Source: Ruminococcaceae bacterium D5 | GTDB lineage: Bacteria > Bacillota > Clostridia > Oscillospirales > Ruminococcaceae | Direction of reading: 5' to 3' | Length of the DNA: 64,000 nt | Assembly (NCBI GenBank): GCA_900113995.1 | Contig: FORK01000005.1 | Location: 1-64,000 of the forward strand | In this document: positions 25,028-33,481 of the stretch, piece after piece | Layout: every line of letters begins with the position of its first letter | Position numbering within the stretch: the stretch's first letter is position 1 | The notes under the pieces: model-generated | The model's database searches: none | Seen by the model: the letters and a program-made list of their open reading frames with translations, nothing else | Told to the model about the DNA's origin: nothing | Program-made: the position numbers and the translations under genes

Positions 25028-25684
25028 ATGAAACGCATTGGCACCCTAATGCTTGCGGCGGCCCTCATCCTGTCACTGGCCGCCTGCAGCAACAGCTCCT
25101 CCTCTATGGGGAGCAGCCTCTCTTCCGCTGGGAACGCCCTGGACGGAAATGCCAGCTCCGAAACATTCGGCGAGATGATCGACGAGGTTCTTCCCGATGT
25201 GGATTACAGCCTGCTCCGAACCGGACTCGGCATCGTTTCGAGCACAGCCGAATCGGCCGCTGCCGAGGGCGCGATTCCCGGCAACGCAAAATTCAGCGCG
25301 ACCATCTGTGCGCTGGCTGTCAAGCCGGATGGTTCCATCGCCGATGTCAAGTTTGACACTGTCGAAGCCGGTCTCGCCTTTGATTCCAGCGGCACTCTGA
25401 CCGGAGATGCATCGCAGGAGATTCACACCAAGAAGGAGCTTGGCGACGACTACGGTTTGAAAGCTGCCTCGGGAATCGGCAAGGAGTGGTATGAGCAGAT
25501 CGATGCCCTGGAGGAATGGATGCGGGGGAAAATGGTCTCCGACGTGCTGGGTATGAAAGTAACCGAGCGCGAGGGGGACGGTAAGCAGCTCACCGACGAA
25601 GAGGACCTCAAAACCTCGGTGACCATCTCGGTGACTGATCAGCTCCGCGCGTTGGAGAAGGCTTATGCCGACGCGCAGAAATAG
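25028..25684 (+). CDS. Small lipoprotein next to apbE, function unknown
   Basis: 218 aa from the ATG at 25028 with GGAGG upstream. Signal peptide with lipobox LAAC, a Ser/Gly-rich spacer, then one globular domain of about 150 residues with KELGDDYGLKAASGIGKEWYEQ as its most distinctive stretch, repeated polar beta-strand-like segments (AVKPDGSIADVKFDTVE), and a C-terminal LKTSVTISVTD. I recall similar sequences in Clostridia only as uncharacterised lipoproteins. Its divergent pairing with apbE suggests an envelope flavin link, but the canonical Asp-x-x-Ser/Thr-Gly-Ala-Thr flavinylation motif is missing. Confidence 0.7.
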   Translation: MKRIGTLMLAAALILSLAACSNSSSSMGSSLSSAGNALDGNASSETFGEMIDEVLPDVDYSLLRTGLGIVSSTAESAAAEGAIPGNAKFSATICALAVKPDGSIADVKFDTVEAGLAFDSSGTLTGDASQEIHTKKELGDDYGLKAASGIGKEWYEQIDALEEWMRGKMVSDVLGMKVTEREGDGKQLTDEEDLKTSVTISVTDQLRALEKAYADAQK

Positions 25685-25800
25685 GCTGCTCCATGCGCCG
25701 TCCGGCGGGTCCGGACGGCGCGGATTCACAGCATCTCGTCCGACCGATGCACATTCCTAAGAGTTCCCACCGGCCGACATCGTCTTTATCCTCTTTCCCG

Positions 25801-25827
25801 CCCCGCTTGAAGCGGGGCTTTTTTTGT
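25801..25827 (+). terminator. Terminator downstream of the lipoprotein gene
   Basis: CCCCGCTT-GA-AGCGGGG then CTTTTTTT, about 120 bases past the stop. A further GC-rich hairpin (CGCCGTCCGG / CCGGACGGCG) is at about 25700-25724. Confidence 0.8.
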
Positions 25828-26022
25828 CCCAGCATGGGAAAGCGCCGGTTCAGCGCGGCGCGTTCGCCTGATGCGGTTTCGGACTTTTTACTCCGGCGCA
25901 GAAAATCACTGCCATATTTGCGAAAAGGTTGTCCTGACATCCATCTTTTTTACAAAAGGGGTGGAAAAAAGATGCTGCGCCTGTTATCCTGTTAGCAGGA
26001 CATTACCACAGGAGGGACACGC

Positions 26023-27000
26023 ATGAAAATTGTAGTATTGGACGGATATCTTCTCGGGTTCGGCGGACGCAGCTGGGAGCCGATCGCCCGGCATGGGGAA
26101 TTTGCGTATCATGACATGACCACCGCTCAGGATGACGTTGCAGCTGTGATCGGCAACGCGGACGCCGTTTATACCAACCGCTGTCCGGTCAGCGCCGAAA
26201 CCATCGGCCGCTGCCCCAATCTTAAAATGATCTGCAGCTTCGGCACCGGCTACAACCAGATCGATCTGGACGCCGCCAACCGCCGCGGAATTGTCGTCTG
26301 CAACATTCCTTCCTACGGGCGCGGTGCGGTAGCCCAGATGGCAGCGGCGCTGCTTTTCGCCATTGTCCGCAACGTTTCGGCCTTCGATCATTATGTCAAA
26401 ACGGTGGGCTGGACCTCCCCGGATGACCCCGAGATCTGCTCGATCCGCCAGATGGAGCTGACCGGCAAGACGATCGGTATCCTCGGAATGGGAGACATCG
26501 GCTATGCGGTGGCAAAAATTGCAATGGCGATGGACATGAAGGTTCTTGCCTACCGGCGCAGGCCCGACCTCTCGCTGGAAAACGAACAGCTCCGCTTCGT
26601 CGATCTGGATACCCTGCTGCGTGAGTCGGATATTCTGAGCCTGCACTGCCCGCTGACCGGCGAAACCAGGGGAATGATCAACCGGGAGGCCCTCGCCAAA
26701 ATGAAAGACGGGGCAATCCTGATCAACACCGGACGCGGTGCGGTCCTGGAGGAAGCGGCCGTCGTTGAGGCGCTCGACTCCGGCAAGCTTTACGCCGTTG
26801 GTGCAGACGTCTTTTCCGGCGACCCCTGCGGTCGCGACAACCCGCTTGCCAACCATCCCCGCTGCATCGCTACCCCTCATGTCGCCTGGACTCCTGTAGA
26901 AACCCGCGACCGAGTCATCGCAATCGGGGGAGAAAATCTCGCGGCGTTTCTGGCAAACCGTCCTCAGAATGTCGTGAATGCCCCGAAGCCTGTCCAATGA
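26023..27000 (+). CDS. D-isomer-specific 2-hydroxyacid dehydrogenase
   Basis: 325 aa. The NAD-binding domain has TIGILGMGDIGYAVAKIA near residue 155, and the catalytic Arg, Glu and His are in NTGRGAVLEE, GADVFSGDPC and ATPHVAWTP. It resembles glycerate dehydrogenase/hydroxypyruvate reductase more than PGDH and has no ACT domain. GGAGGGACACGC precedes the ATG. It is followed after 69 bases by the AIM24 gene. Substrate not determinable. Confidence 0.88.
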   Translation: MKIVVLDGYLLGFGGRSWEPIARHGEFAYHDMTTAQDDVAAVIGNADAVYTNRCPVSAETIGRCPNLKMICSFGTGYNQIDLDAANRRGIVVCNIPSYGRGAVAQMAAALLFAIVRNVSAFDHYVKTVGWTSPDDPEICSIRQMELTGKTIGILGMGDIGYAVAKIAMAMDMKVLAYRRRPDLSLENEQLRFVDLDTLLRESDILSLHCPLTGETRGMINREALAKMKDGAILINTGRGAVLEEAAVVEALDSGKLYAVGADVFSGDPCGRDNPLANHPRCIATPHVAWTPVETRDRVIAIGGENLAAFLANRPQNVVNAPKPVQ

Positions 27001-27069
27001 GCTTTTCCCGATTGGGCCTGCGCCCGGAAATGGCCGAAAACTGAATATCGGAAAAGGAGTGATTCTGCA

Positions 27070-27750
27070 ATGAAGTACCAAATCACCGGCGAACCGATGC
27101 CGGTCGTGATCTGTCAGCTGGAAAATGGAGAGTCGATCGTCACCGAGGGCGGATCGATGTCCTGGATGACTCCCAACATGGAGATGCAGACCTCGGGCGG
27201 CGGGAGTCTCGGCAAGGCTTTCGGCAGGATGCTGTCAGGCGAAGCAATTTTCCAGAACATCTATACCGCCAAAGGTGCGGGAGAAATCGCCTTCGCTTCG
27301 AGCTTTCCCGGCGCGATCCGCGCGATGCCGATCAGTCCCGAGCGTCCGGTCATCGTCCAGAAGAAGGCCTTTCTGGCATCCGAGCGCGGAGTGGAGCTTT
27401 CGGTTTTCTTCCAGAAAAAGATGGGCGCAGGCTTCTTCGGCGGCGAAGGCTTCATCATGCAGAGGCTGTCGGGCCGCGGCCTTGCCTTTATCGAAATCGA
27501 CGGGTCGGCGGTCGAATACACCCTCGGAGCCGGAGAAAAAATGGTGGTGGACACCGGATACTTAGCGATGATGGATGCTACCTGTTCGATTGATATTGTC
27601 ACCGTCAAGGGGGTCAAAAACATGCTGTTCGGCGGCGAGGGGATCTTTCATACCGTTGTCACAGGGCCCGGAAAGATCGTTCTCCAGACGATGCCCTTCA
27701 GCAGCTTTGCAGGGGCCCTTGCCCCCTTCTTTGCCTCCGGCGGCAAGTGA
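27070..27750 (+). CDS. AIM24/TIGR00266 family protein
   Basis: 226 aa. A single beta-rich AIM24 domain: VTEGGSMSWMTPNMEMQTSGGG near residue 25-45, FFQKKMGAGFFGGEGFIMQRL near 115, and the C-terminal GVKNMLFGGEGIFHTVVTGPG. The family is widespread in bacteria with no settled function; the yeast homologue is mitochondrial. AAAGGAGTGATTCTGCA precedes the start. Probably co-transcribed with the dehydrogenase upstream. Confidence 0.88.
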   Translation: MKYQITGEPMPVVICQLENGESIVTEGGSMSWMTPNMEMQTSGGGSLGKAFGRMLSGEAIFQNIYTAKGAGEIAFASSFPGAIRAMPISPERPVIVQKKAFLASERGVELSVFFQKKMGAGFFGGEGFIMQRLSGRGLAFIEIDGSAVEYTLGAGEKMVVDTGYLAMMDATCSIDIVTVKGVKNMLFGGEGIFHTVVTGPGKIVLQTMPFSSFAGALAPFFASGGK

Positions 27751-27998
27751 AAGAAGAGCATTACACTTGAAAAATATCAGGAGCAGCCTTCCCCAAGGTC
27801 AAAATGTTCCGGTGAAATTGCCTTTTTGCAGTTTCCGCCTTCTTTGAAAGGATGCCGCGGCAGCTCAGAACGTGCCGCTCCGGACGAAATACGACCATTC
27901 GGATGTGCGTGTATGACCTCTGATTTTTGCACCGAACTGTATTTCTGATTTTGGACTTTTTTACATAACACATATCCTCCTTTTCCCGTTCAAATAAG

Positions 27999-28041
27999 CA
28001 CAAGGCAGGCACATGGTTATTACCCATGTGCCTGCCTTGTG
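27999..28041. repeat. Perfect 18-bp inverted repeat
   Basis: CACAAGGCAGGCACATGG - TTATTAC - CCATGTGCCTGCCTTGTG. No T-run follows on either strand. It resembles the 20678-20718 element in form but not in sequence. Confidence 0.85.
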
Positions 28042-28124
28042 TCTACGGACGCATTTCGCCGGCGGTTATGGCCGAGGCCGGGATTTCCGGCAAGATCGGG
28101 GAGCTTGGGCCGACACCCCGGCAT

Positions 28125-28199
28125 GGTTTTGTACCGGCAAGCCCAGGCAGCACTGAAATTTCTCCGTCTGCACAGCCCGCCCACAGCCCGTAAACGGGG
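28125..28199 (-). repeat. Dispersed repeat A, copy 4 (long form)
   Basis: On the minus strand: GTTTACGGGCTGTGGGCGGG, then CAGACGGAGAAATTTCAGT, then CCGGTACAAAACC 14 bases on. It parallels the copy at 20857-20932. Confidence 0.65.
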
Positions 28200-28405
28200 C
28201 CAATGCCCTTATTATAAAAGCGCCCTGTTCAATATGCAGCCCGTGGCGATAAAAAGCTATCCGGACAAGGCCAGCAGTCAAATACCGTCGTAAGCCATGA
28301 CGCCGGGACAGCTTTCGACCCCACAGTATCACAAATGGAGCCAAGCCCCAATCCCTATTCTGCTATCCAAAGATTCTTGTTTGCAGACCGCTTTGCCCGA
28401 TTCTT

Positions 28406-28447
28406 GAAGCGAAAGCTTTTTCATCCCCGCTGGCGGTTCTATGCGCT
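28406..28447 (+). repeat. Dispersed repeat B, copy 2
   Basis: GAAGCGAAAGCTTTTT, ten variable bases, GGCGGTTCTATGCGCT. Matches the minus-strand copy at 23653-23692. Confidence 0.7.
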
Positions 28448-28513
28448 GAATCGCCGCAGTCATGACCACCCCTAAGGGGAGAGGCAGGAAGCGCGGCCTA
28501 TAAAGCCGTAATC

Positions 28514-28539
28514 AAAGGGCCGGGAATCCCCGGCCCTTT
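28514..28539 (-). terminator. Terminator of the 28556 dehydrogenase gene
   Basis: AAAGGGCCGGG / CCCGGCCCTTT hairpin 17 bases past the stop. The T-tract is short. Confidence 0.65.
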
Positions 28540-28555
28540 CTGAAATTGTTTCGGC

Positions 28556-29500
28556 TCAGCAGATCACATTCCGGGGCGTCCCGTTCAAATAGCAGCCGAT
28601 ATTCTCCATGACGATCCCCGCACGCTTGACCATCGATTCGGCGGTCGCAAAGGCCACATGGGGCGTGGCCACGACGTTGGGTGCCGAGAAAAGCGGATGA
28701 TCCTCCGCGATGGGAGGCTCGGTTTCAAACACATCGACGCCCGCACCGGCAATTTCTCCGGAGTGCAGGGCCGCAGCCAGCGCCTTGGAATCGACGACAG
28801 GGCCGCGCGCGGTATTGATCAGAACGGCGGTCGGCTTCATTAGAGAAAGCTCCCGCTGCCCGATCATGCCGATGGTGGCAGGAGTCTGCGGGACATGCAG
28901 CGAAACGATATCGCTTTCCCGGAGCAGCATGTCAAGATCGACATATTCGACCCCTTCCACCTGCTTCTTCGTGCGGCTGTAGGCAAGCACCCGGCAGCCG
29001 AAGGCGGCGGCGATCCGCGCCACACGCAGCCCGATCGCGCCGGTGCCGACAACGCCGAAGGTCCTGCCTTCAAGCTCCCAGCCGACGAGTCCATTTTTAG
29101 TGCCGCCCTCCCGCACAGCCTTGTCGCAGGCGATGATCCGGCGGCCCAAAGCAATAACCAGGCCAAAGACGAGATCAGCAACTGCCACAGTGGAATATCC
29201 GGCACAGTTGCAGACGGTGATGCCGCGCTTTCTGCAATATTCTACATCGACGTGATCGACGCCGGTAAAGGCCACGCAGATCATCTTGAGATTCGGGCAC
29301 TGCGAAATGACCTCCTCGCGATAGGCAAAGTTGGAAAGAACGACAAGGTCGGCATCCCGGCTTCTTTCAATCAGGGTCGGGGCATCCTCCGCCCGATTGT
29401 CATAGGTGGTGATTTCCACCCGATCCCCGAGCTTCTCCCTTGCCATTGCCATCAGCTTGTCGCCGGGCACTCCCAGCGGCTCCAAAAATACAAGCTTCAT
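28556..29500 (-). CDS. D-isomer-specific 2-hydroxyacid dehydrogenase
   Basis: 314 aa. TFGVVGTGAIGLRVARIAAA is the NAD-binding motif near residue 147; INTARGPVVD, GAGVDVFETEPP and ATPHVAFAT hold the catalytic Arg, Glu and His. It is closest in feel to phosphoglycerate/hydroxypyruvate-type enzymes without a C-terminal regulatory domain. It is only moderately similar to the enzymes at 26023 and 36056, so the three are separate subfamilies rather than recent copies. GGAGGACATTTGAA precedes the ATG. Confidence 0.88.
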   Translation of the reverse strand: MKLVFLEPLGVPGDKLMAMAREKLGDRVEITTYDNRAEDAPTLIERSRDADLVVLSNFAYREEVISQCPNLKMICVAFTGVDHVDVEYCRKRGITVCNCAGYSTVAVADLVFGLVIALGRRIIACDKAVREGGTKNGLVGWELEGRTFGVVGTGAIGLRVARIAAAFGCRVLAYSRTKKQVEGVEYVDLDMLLRESDIVSLHVPQTPATIGMIGQRELSLMKPTAVLINTARGPVVDSKALAAALHSGEIAGAGVDVFETEPPIAEDHPLFSAPNVVATPHVAFATAESMVKRAGIVMENIGCYLNGTPRNVIC

Positions 29501-29762
29501 TTCAAATGTCCTCCTTATTCTGGTTCCATGCGGCCTTCACCGCTCTGTGTCAAGAATAGCACAATTTTCCCGGCAGGGCAATCGGAGAGCAGCCGGATTA
29601 AAATTTATTTGCCTGCGCCCTGATCCCCGGATTTTATTTTGCCGCAAAGCACTGAAGGAATCAATGCCTGCACACAGCAAATCATAATCCTGTGCGGCTT
29701 CCGCATCTCTAACCGGTTCGAGCCGTCTGAACCCCTTTTGGGCATAAAAATTTATCAGAATA

Positions 29763-29821
29763 ATTTACAAATTATTCACCATATTTAGATCGCTTAATTA
29801 TATAATATTAATTGCAAATTA
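29763..29821 (+). promoter_or_regulatory. Promoter region of the RHH-clpB pair with repeated CAAATTA motifs
   Basis: A TATAAT box at 29801-29806 lies in very AT-rich DNA without a clear -35. Two similar near-palindromes, AATTTACAAATTA (29763-29775) and AATTGCAAATTA (29810-29821), flank it 47 bases apart. They could be operators for the RHH protein encoded just downstream. No CIRCE or CtsR-like site was seen. Confidence 0.35.
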
Positions 29822-29870
29822 GAGATTTATTGCAGCCAAATTTCACCCTATCGGAAGGAAGCGAACCTAC

Positions 29871-30488
29871 ATGCAGAAAAAGAGCGTTTACAGCATTGTC
29901 CTTTCCGACCGGGTCGTTGAGCAGGTCGATGCACTCGCCTATGAAAATGGTATGAGCCGTTCCGCAATGATCAATCACATCCTCGCGGAGCAGCTTTCCC
30001 TGACCACCCCTGAGCAGCAGATGCGCAGCATTCTCTCGGCAGCCGAGGAACTGCTGCGCAGCGGCGGCACGCTGCAGCTTCTGCCCACCCTCGCGGACGG
30101 GATGCTCGCTGTGAAGGCGCCGGTGCGCTTCAAATACAATCCTTCGGTGCGCTACGCCGTTGAGCTGCGCACCACCGCACAGGGAATCAGCGGTGAGCTG
30201 CGGGCGGCAGCGCGGACCCAGAGCGAAAGCCTCACCGAAGCGCTCGACCGCTTTTTCCTGCTTTTCTCCCGGGAGGCCGGCCTCGATGCCGGACAGACCC
30301 ACACCGAAAACGGACGATTTACCTTCCGCTTTCTGCTGCCGACCACCGACACCCAAGCGGCGGCACAGCAGATCGCCGGGCTGATCCAGATTATCCAACG
30401 GGCGATGAAGTGTTTCTTCGACGCCTACCCCGACCAGAGCGAGTGCATCCGCGCGGTGCGTTCTTCCCTTGGCCGTTCCAAATTGTAA
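29871..30488 (+). CDS. Ribbon-helix-helix (CopG-like) protein upstream of clpB
   Basis: 205 aa. Residues 1-45 look like a ribbon-helix-helix DNA-binding domain (YSIVLSDRVVEQVDALAYENG then MSRSAMINHIL). The remaining about 150 residues are a globular domain I do not recognise (KAPVRFKYNPSVRYAVELR, TENGRFTFRFLLPTTDT, QRAMKCFFDAYP). It ends 36 bases before clpB, so it is probably co-transcribed and may control that unit. GGAAGGAAGCG precedes the ATG. Confidence 0.65.
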   Translation: MQKKSVYSIVLSDRVVEQVDALAYENGMSRSAMINHILAEQLSLTTPEQQMRSILSAAEELLRSGGTLQLLPTLADGMLAVKAPVRFKYNPSVRYAVELRTTAQGISGELRAAARTQSESLTEALDRFFLLFSREAGLDAGQTHTENGRFTFRFLLPTTDTQAAAQQIAGLIQIIQRAMKCFFDAYPDQSECIRAVRSSLGRSKL

Positions 30489-30524
30489 TCAAAATCCATC
30501 ACCATCCAAAAGGAGGTTTCTGCC

Positions 30525-33146
30525 ATGAACGCCAATCAATTTACCCAAAAATCCGCCGAAGCGATTCAGAACGCCCAGGCGCTCGCCGTCGATTACGGCA
30601 ACACTCAAATTGAGCAGGAACACCTGCTCACCTCTCTGCTTGCGCAGGAAGGCGGTTTTCTTCCCCGCGTTCTGACCAGCGCGGGTATTGACGCTGAAGG
30701 ACTGGAAAATGCCGCGCGCTCTCTGGTTCAGCAGTTGCCGCGTGTCTCAGGGCCCGGACGGGAGGCCGGAAAGGTCTATATCTCACAGGACGTCGACCGC
30801 GCCCTTAACCGGGCCGAAGCCGACGCCAAGCGTCTCGGGGATGAATACCTGTCGGTCGAACACATCCTTGTCGCTCTGACCGAAGAGCCGAATGCCAATC
30901 TCCGCAAGCTCTTCCAGCAGTTTCAGGTCACCGCTGACGCGGTGCTGAAGGCTCTGACCGCTGTGCGCGGCAACACGCGGGTCACCAGCGACAATCCTGA
31001 GGCGACCTACGAGGCACTCAAAAAATACGGCTCTGACCTTGTCGAGCGGGCGCGGGAAAACAAGCTCGATCCGGTGATCGGACGTGACGAGGAAATCCGC
31101 AATGTGATCCGGATCCTTTCCCGCAAAAGCAAGAACAACCCCTGCCTGATCGGCGAGCCGGGCGTCGGTAAGACGGCCATCGCCGAGGGCCTCGCACAGC
31201 GGATCGTCCGGGGAGATGTGCCCGAAGGGCTGCGCGACAAAACTATCTTCTCCCTCGATATGGGTTCTCTGGTCGCGGGTGCAAAGTACCGCGGCGAATT
31301 TGAAGAACGGCTCAAGGCGGTGCTCAACGAAGTCAAGGCTTCGGACGGACGCATTATCCTCTTCATCGATGAGCTGCACACCATCGTGGGCGCGGGCAAA
31401 ACCGAAGGCTCGATGGATGCGGGCAACCTTCTGAAGCCGATGCTCGCCCGCGGAGAACTTCACTGCATCGGCGCGACCACTCTCAATGAATACCGGCTCT
31501 ATATCGAGAAGGATGCCGCCCTGGAGCGGCGGTTCCAGCCGGTGATGGTCGATCCGCCCTCGGTCGAGGATACCATCGCCATCCTGCGGGGACTCAAGGA
31601 GCGGTATGAGGTCTTTCATGGGGTGCGGATCACCGATCAGGCGCTGATCGCCGCCGCAACTCTCTCCGACCGCTATATCACCGACCGTTTTCTGCCTGAC
31701 AAGGCGATCGATCTTGTAGATGAGGCCTGCGCGATGCTCCGCACCGAGATCGACTCGATGCCGACCGAAATCGATGAGATCTCCCGCAAGATCATTCAGC
31801 ACGAAATCGAAGAGGCGGCCCTCAAAAAGGAGGGCGACGATCCCTCCGCCCGTGAGCATCTCGCCGAGGTGCAGAAGGAACTTTCCGAACTCCGCGACAG
31901 GATGAATGAGATGAAGGCCCAATGGGAGGAAGAAAAGAAGTCGATTTCCGGCGTGCAGAAGATCAAAGAGGAGATCGAGCGCACCAACAACCAGATTGAG
32001 TCCGCCGAGCGTGCTTACGATCTGAACAAGGCCGCCGAGCTGAAATACGGCGTCCTGCCCGGCCTGCAAAAGCAGCTGGCTGAGGAGGAAGCCAAGTCAG
32101 CCAGGCAGCAGAAGGGCAACACCCTTCTGCGGGACCGGGTGACTGACGATGAGATCGCCCGTATCGTTTCCCGCTGGACCGGTATCCCGGTCGCCAAGCT
32201 GATGGAGGGCGAACGGGAAAAACTGCTTGCCCTGCCGCAGATCCTGCACGAACGGGTTGTTGGTCAGGATGAGGCAGTACAGCGGGTCAGCGAAGCCATT
32301 CTCCGCTCGCGTGCCGGCATCTCCGACCCCAACCGTCCGATCGGCACCTTCCTCTTTCTCGGCCCGACCGGCGTCGGCAAGACCGAGCTAGCCAAGGCGC
32401 TGGCAGAGGCGCTTTTCGATGATGAACGCAGCATGGTGCGGATCGATATGAGCGAATATATGGAGAAATACTCCGTCTCCCGTCTGATTGGGGCGCCTCC
32501 CGGATACGTCGGCTACGATGAGGGCGGCCAGTTGACCGAGGCGGTCCGCCGTAAGCCCTACTCGGTCGTACTGTTCGATGAGGTGGAAAAAGCGCATCCC
32601 GACGTCTTCAATGTCCTTCTTCAGGTCTTTGACGACGGGCGGATCACCGATTCGCAGGGCCGGACAGTGGACTTCAAAAATACTATTATCATCATGACCT
32701 CCAACCTGGGGTCGGACATCCTGCTCGACTCGATCGGCGCGGACGGACGCATCTCGAAGGAGGCCGATGAAGCGGTGCACGCGCTGCTGCGCCGCACCTT
32801 CCGTCCAGAGTTCCTCAACCGGATTGATGAGACGGTGCTTTTCACCCCTCTTTCCAAGGAGCAGATCAGCAGCATCGTCGATCTGCTGCTTGAACACTTG
32901 CAGCGTCGGCTCTCCGACCGCCAGATCAGAATCTCTCTCACCGATGCGGCGAGACGCTATGTCATCGACAACGGCTATGATCCCGCCTACGGCGCACGAC
33001 CGCTGCGCCGCTACCTCCAGTCAAAGGTAGAGACGCTGGTGGGCCGAATGCTGATCGCAGAGGATGTACCGCACGGCGCGGCCATTACCGTCGATCTCGG
33101 CGCAAACGGCCTGACCGCGGCGGTTCAATCGCCGGCATCATCTTAA
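30525..33146 (+). CDS. clpB: ATP-dependent disaggregase ClpB
   Basis: 873 aa, full length. Clp N-domain (residues 1-145), AAA1 with Walker A GEPGVGKT near 207 and Walker B ILFIDELH, the long coiled-coil middle domain (about 410-530; Glu/Lys-rich) that separates ClpB from ClpA/ClpC, and AAA2 with GPTGVGKT near 610, [15 protein letters not shown], and the sensor-2 region GARPLRR. No ClpP-binding IGF loop is expected or seen. It works with DnaK to recover aggregated proteins. AAAGGAGG precedes the start. Confidence 0.97.
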   Translation: MNANQFTQKSAEAIQNAQALAVDYGNTQIEQEHLLTSLLAQEGGFLPRVLTSAGIDAEGLENAARSLVQQLPRVSGPGREAGKVYISQDVDRALNRAEADAKRLGDEYLSVEHILVALTEEPNANLRKLFQQFQVTADAVLKALTAVRGNTRVTSDNPEATYEALKKYGSDLVERARENKLDPVIGRDEEIRNVIRILSRKSKNNPCLIGEPGVGKTAIAEGLAQRIVRGDVPEGLRDKTIFSLDMGSLVAGAKYRGEFEERLKAVLNEVKASDGRIILFIDELHTIVGAGKTEGSMDAGNLLKPMLARGELHCIGATTLNEYRLYIEKDAALERRFQPVMVDPPSVEDTIAILRGLKERYEVFHGVRITDQALIAAATLSDRYITDRFLPDKAIDLVDEACAMLRTEIDSMPTEIDEISRKIIQHEIEEAALKKEGDDPSAREHLAEVQKELSELRDRMNEMKAQWEEEKKSISGVQKIKEEIERTNNQIESAERAYDLNKAAELKYGVLPGLQKQLAEEEAKSARQQKGNTLLRDRVTDDEIARIVSRWTGIPVAKLMEGEREKLLALPQILHERVVGQDEAVQRVSEAILRSRAGISDPNRPIGTFLFLGPTGVGKTELAKALAEALFDDERSMVRIDMSEYMEKYSVSRLIGAPPGYVGYDEGGQLTEAVRRKPYSVVLFDEVEKAHPDVFNVLLQVFDDGRITDSQGRTVDFKNTIIIMTSNLGSDILLDSIGADGRISKEADEAVHALLRRTFRPEFLNRIDETVLFTPLSKEQISSIVDLLLEHLQRRLSDRQIRISLTDAARRYVIDNGYDPAYGARPLRRYLQSKVETLVGRMLIAEDVPHGAAITVDLGANGLTAAVQSPASS

Positions 33147-33152
33147 ACCTTA

Positions 33153-33192
33153 GTAACAAAATGCCCTGCCTGCCGGCAGGGCATTTTGTTAC
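33153..33192. terminator. Terminator downstream of clpB
   Basis: GTAACAAAATGCCCTGCC-TGCC-GGCAGGGCATTTTGTTAC, 18-bp perfect stem starting seven bases past the stop. Confidence 0.9.
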
Positions 33193-33369
33193 GCTTTTTA
33201 TGATTCAGACAGAATCAGAATGACAGCATTGGAATAATCTGCAGGTTTCAAAATATTACATTCACTTTTACATTGTTTGAGTTTTAACGAACAATTTGTC
33301 GCAAAATAGAAGACAATTTTTAGGAACTTCTTCTAAATAGGAGACAACCAAATCAATCGAAACAGAGAA

Positions 33370-33383
33370 AATTGTCGACAATT
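33370..33383. promoter_or_regulatory. Palindromic operator, probably for the GntR regulator
   Basis: AATTGTCGACAATT is a perfect 14-bp palindrome with a TTGTnnACAA-like core of the kind bound by FadR-type GntR proteins, 12 bases upstream of the -35 box. A second, weaker palindrome AATGT-TG-ACATT overlaps the -35 itself. Confidence 0.65.
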
Positions 33384-33394
33384 ATTTAAAAATG

Positions 33395-33424
33395 TTGACA
33401 TTAATTTAAACGCTGTTTTATACT
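33395..33424 (+). promoter_or_regulatory. Promoter of the GntR-TRAP operon
   Basis: TTGACA (33395-33400) and TATACT (33419-33424) with an 18-base spacer. The AT-rich 33200-33365 region upstream contains AGACAA-type elements but no gene. Confidence 0.75.
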
Positions 33425-33481
33425 CTGGGTGCAGACAAAACGTCTGTATCGCCAAAATGCCTTCGATCGGGGAGTAAAACA

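Larger units (their letters stand above)
27751..28555. other. 800-base gene-free island with hairpin and two dispersed repeats
   Basis: Contains a long perfect hairpin (27999-28041), a long copy of repeat A (28125-28199, minus), and repeat B (28406-28447, plus). A minus-strand open frame at 27777-27971 (64 codons; a second frame starts five bases upstream) has AAAGGAGG before it but no recognisable product; I do not call it a gene. Confidence 0.5.

Noticed and set aside
25028-25684. FMN-binding flavinylation site in the lipoprotein next to apbE
   Set aside because: No Asp-x-x-Ser/Thr-Gly-Ala-Thr motif is visible; only weak Ser/Gly/Thr stretches.
27777-28027. Small minus-strand open frames preceded by AAAGGAGG in the 27.8-28.0 kb island
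   Set aside because: Two overlapping frames compete, composition is not protein-like, and there is no recognisable motif, although the ribosome binding site is good.
29760-29870. CIRCE element for clpB
   Set aside because: The TTAGCACTC/GAGTGCTAA pair is absent.
30783-32069. 428-codon minus-strand open frame opposite clpB
   Set aside because: Antisense to clpB, which has every expected domain.
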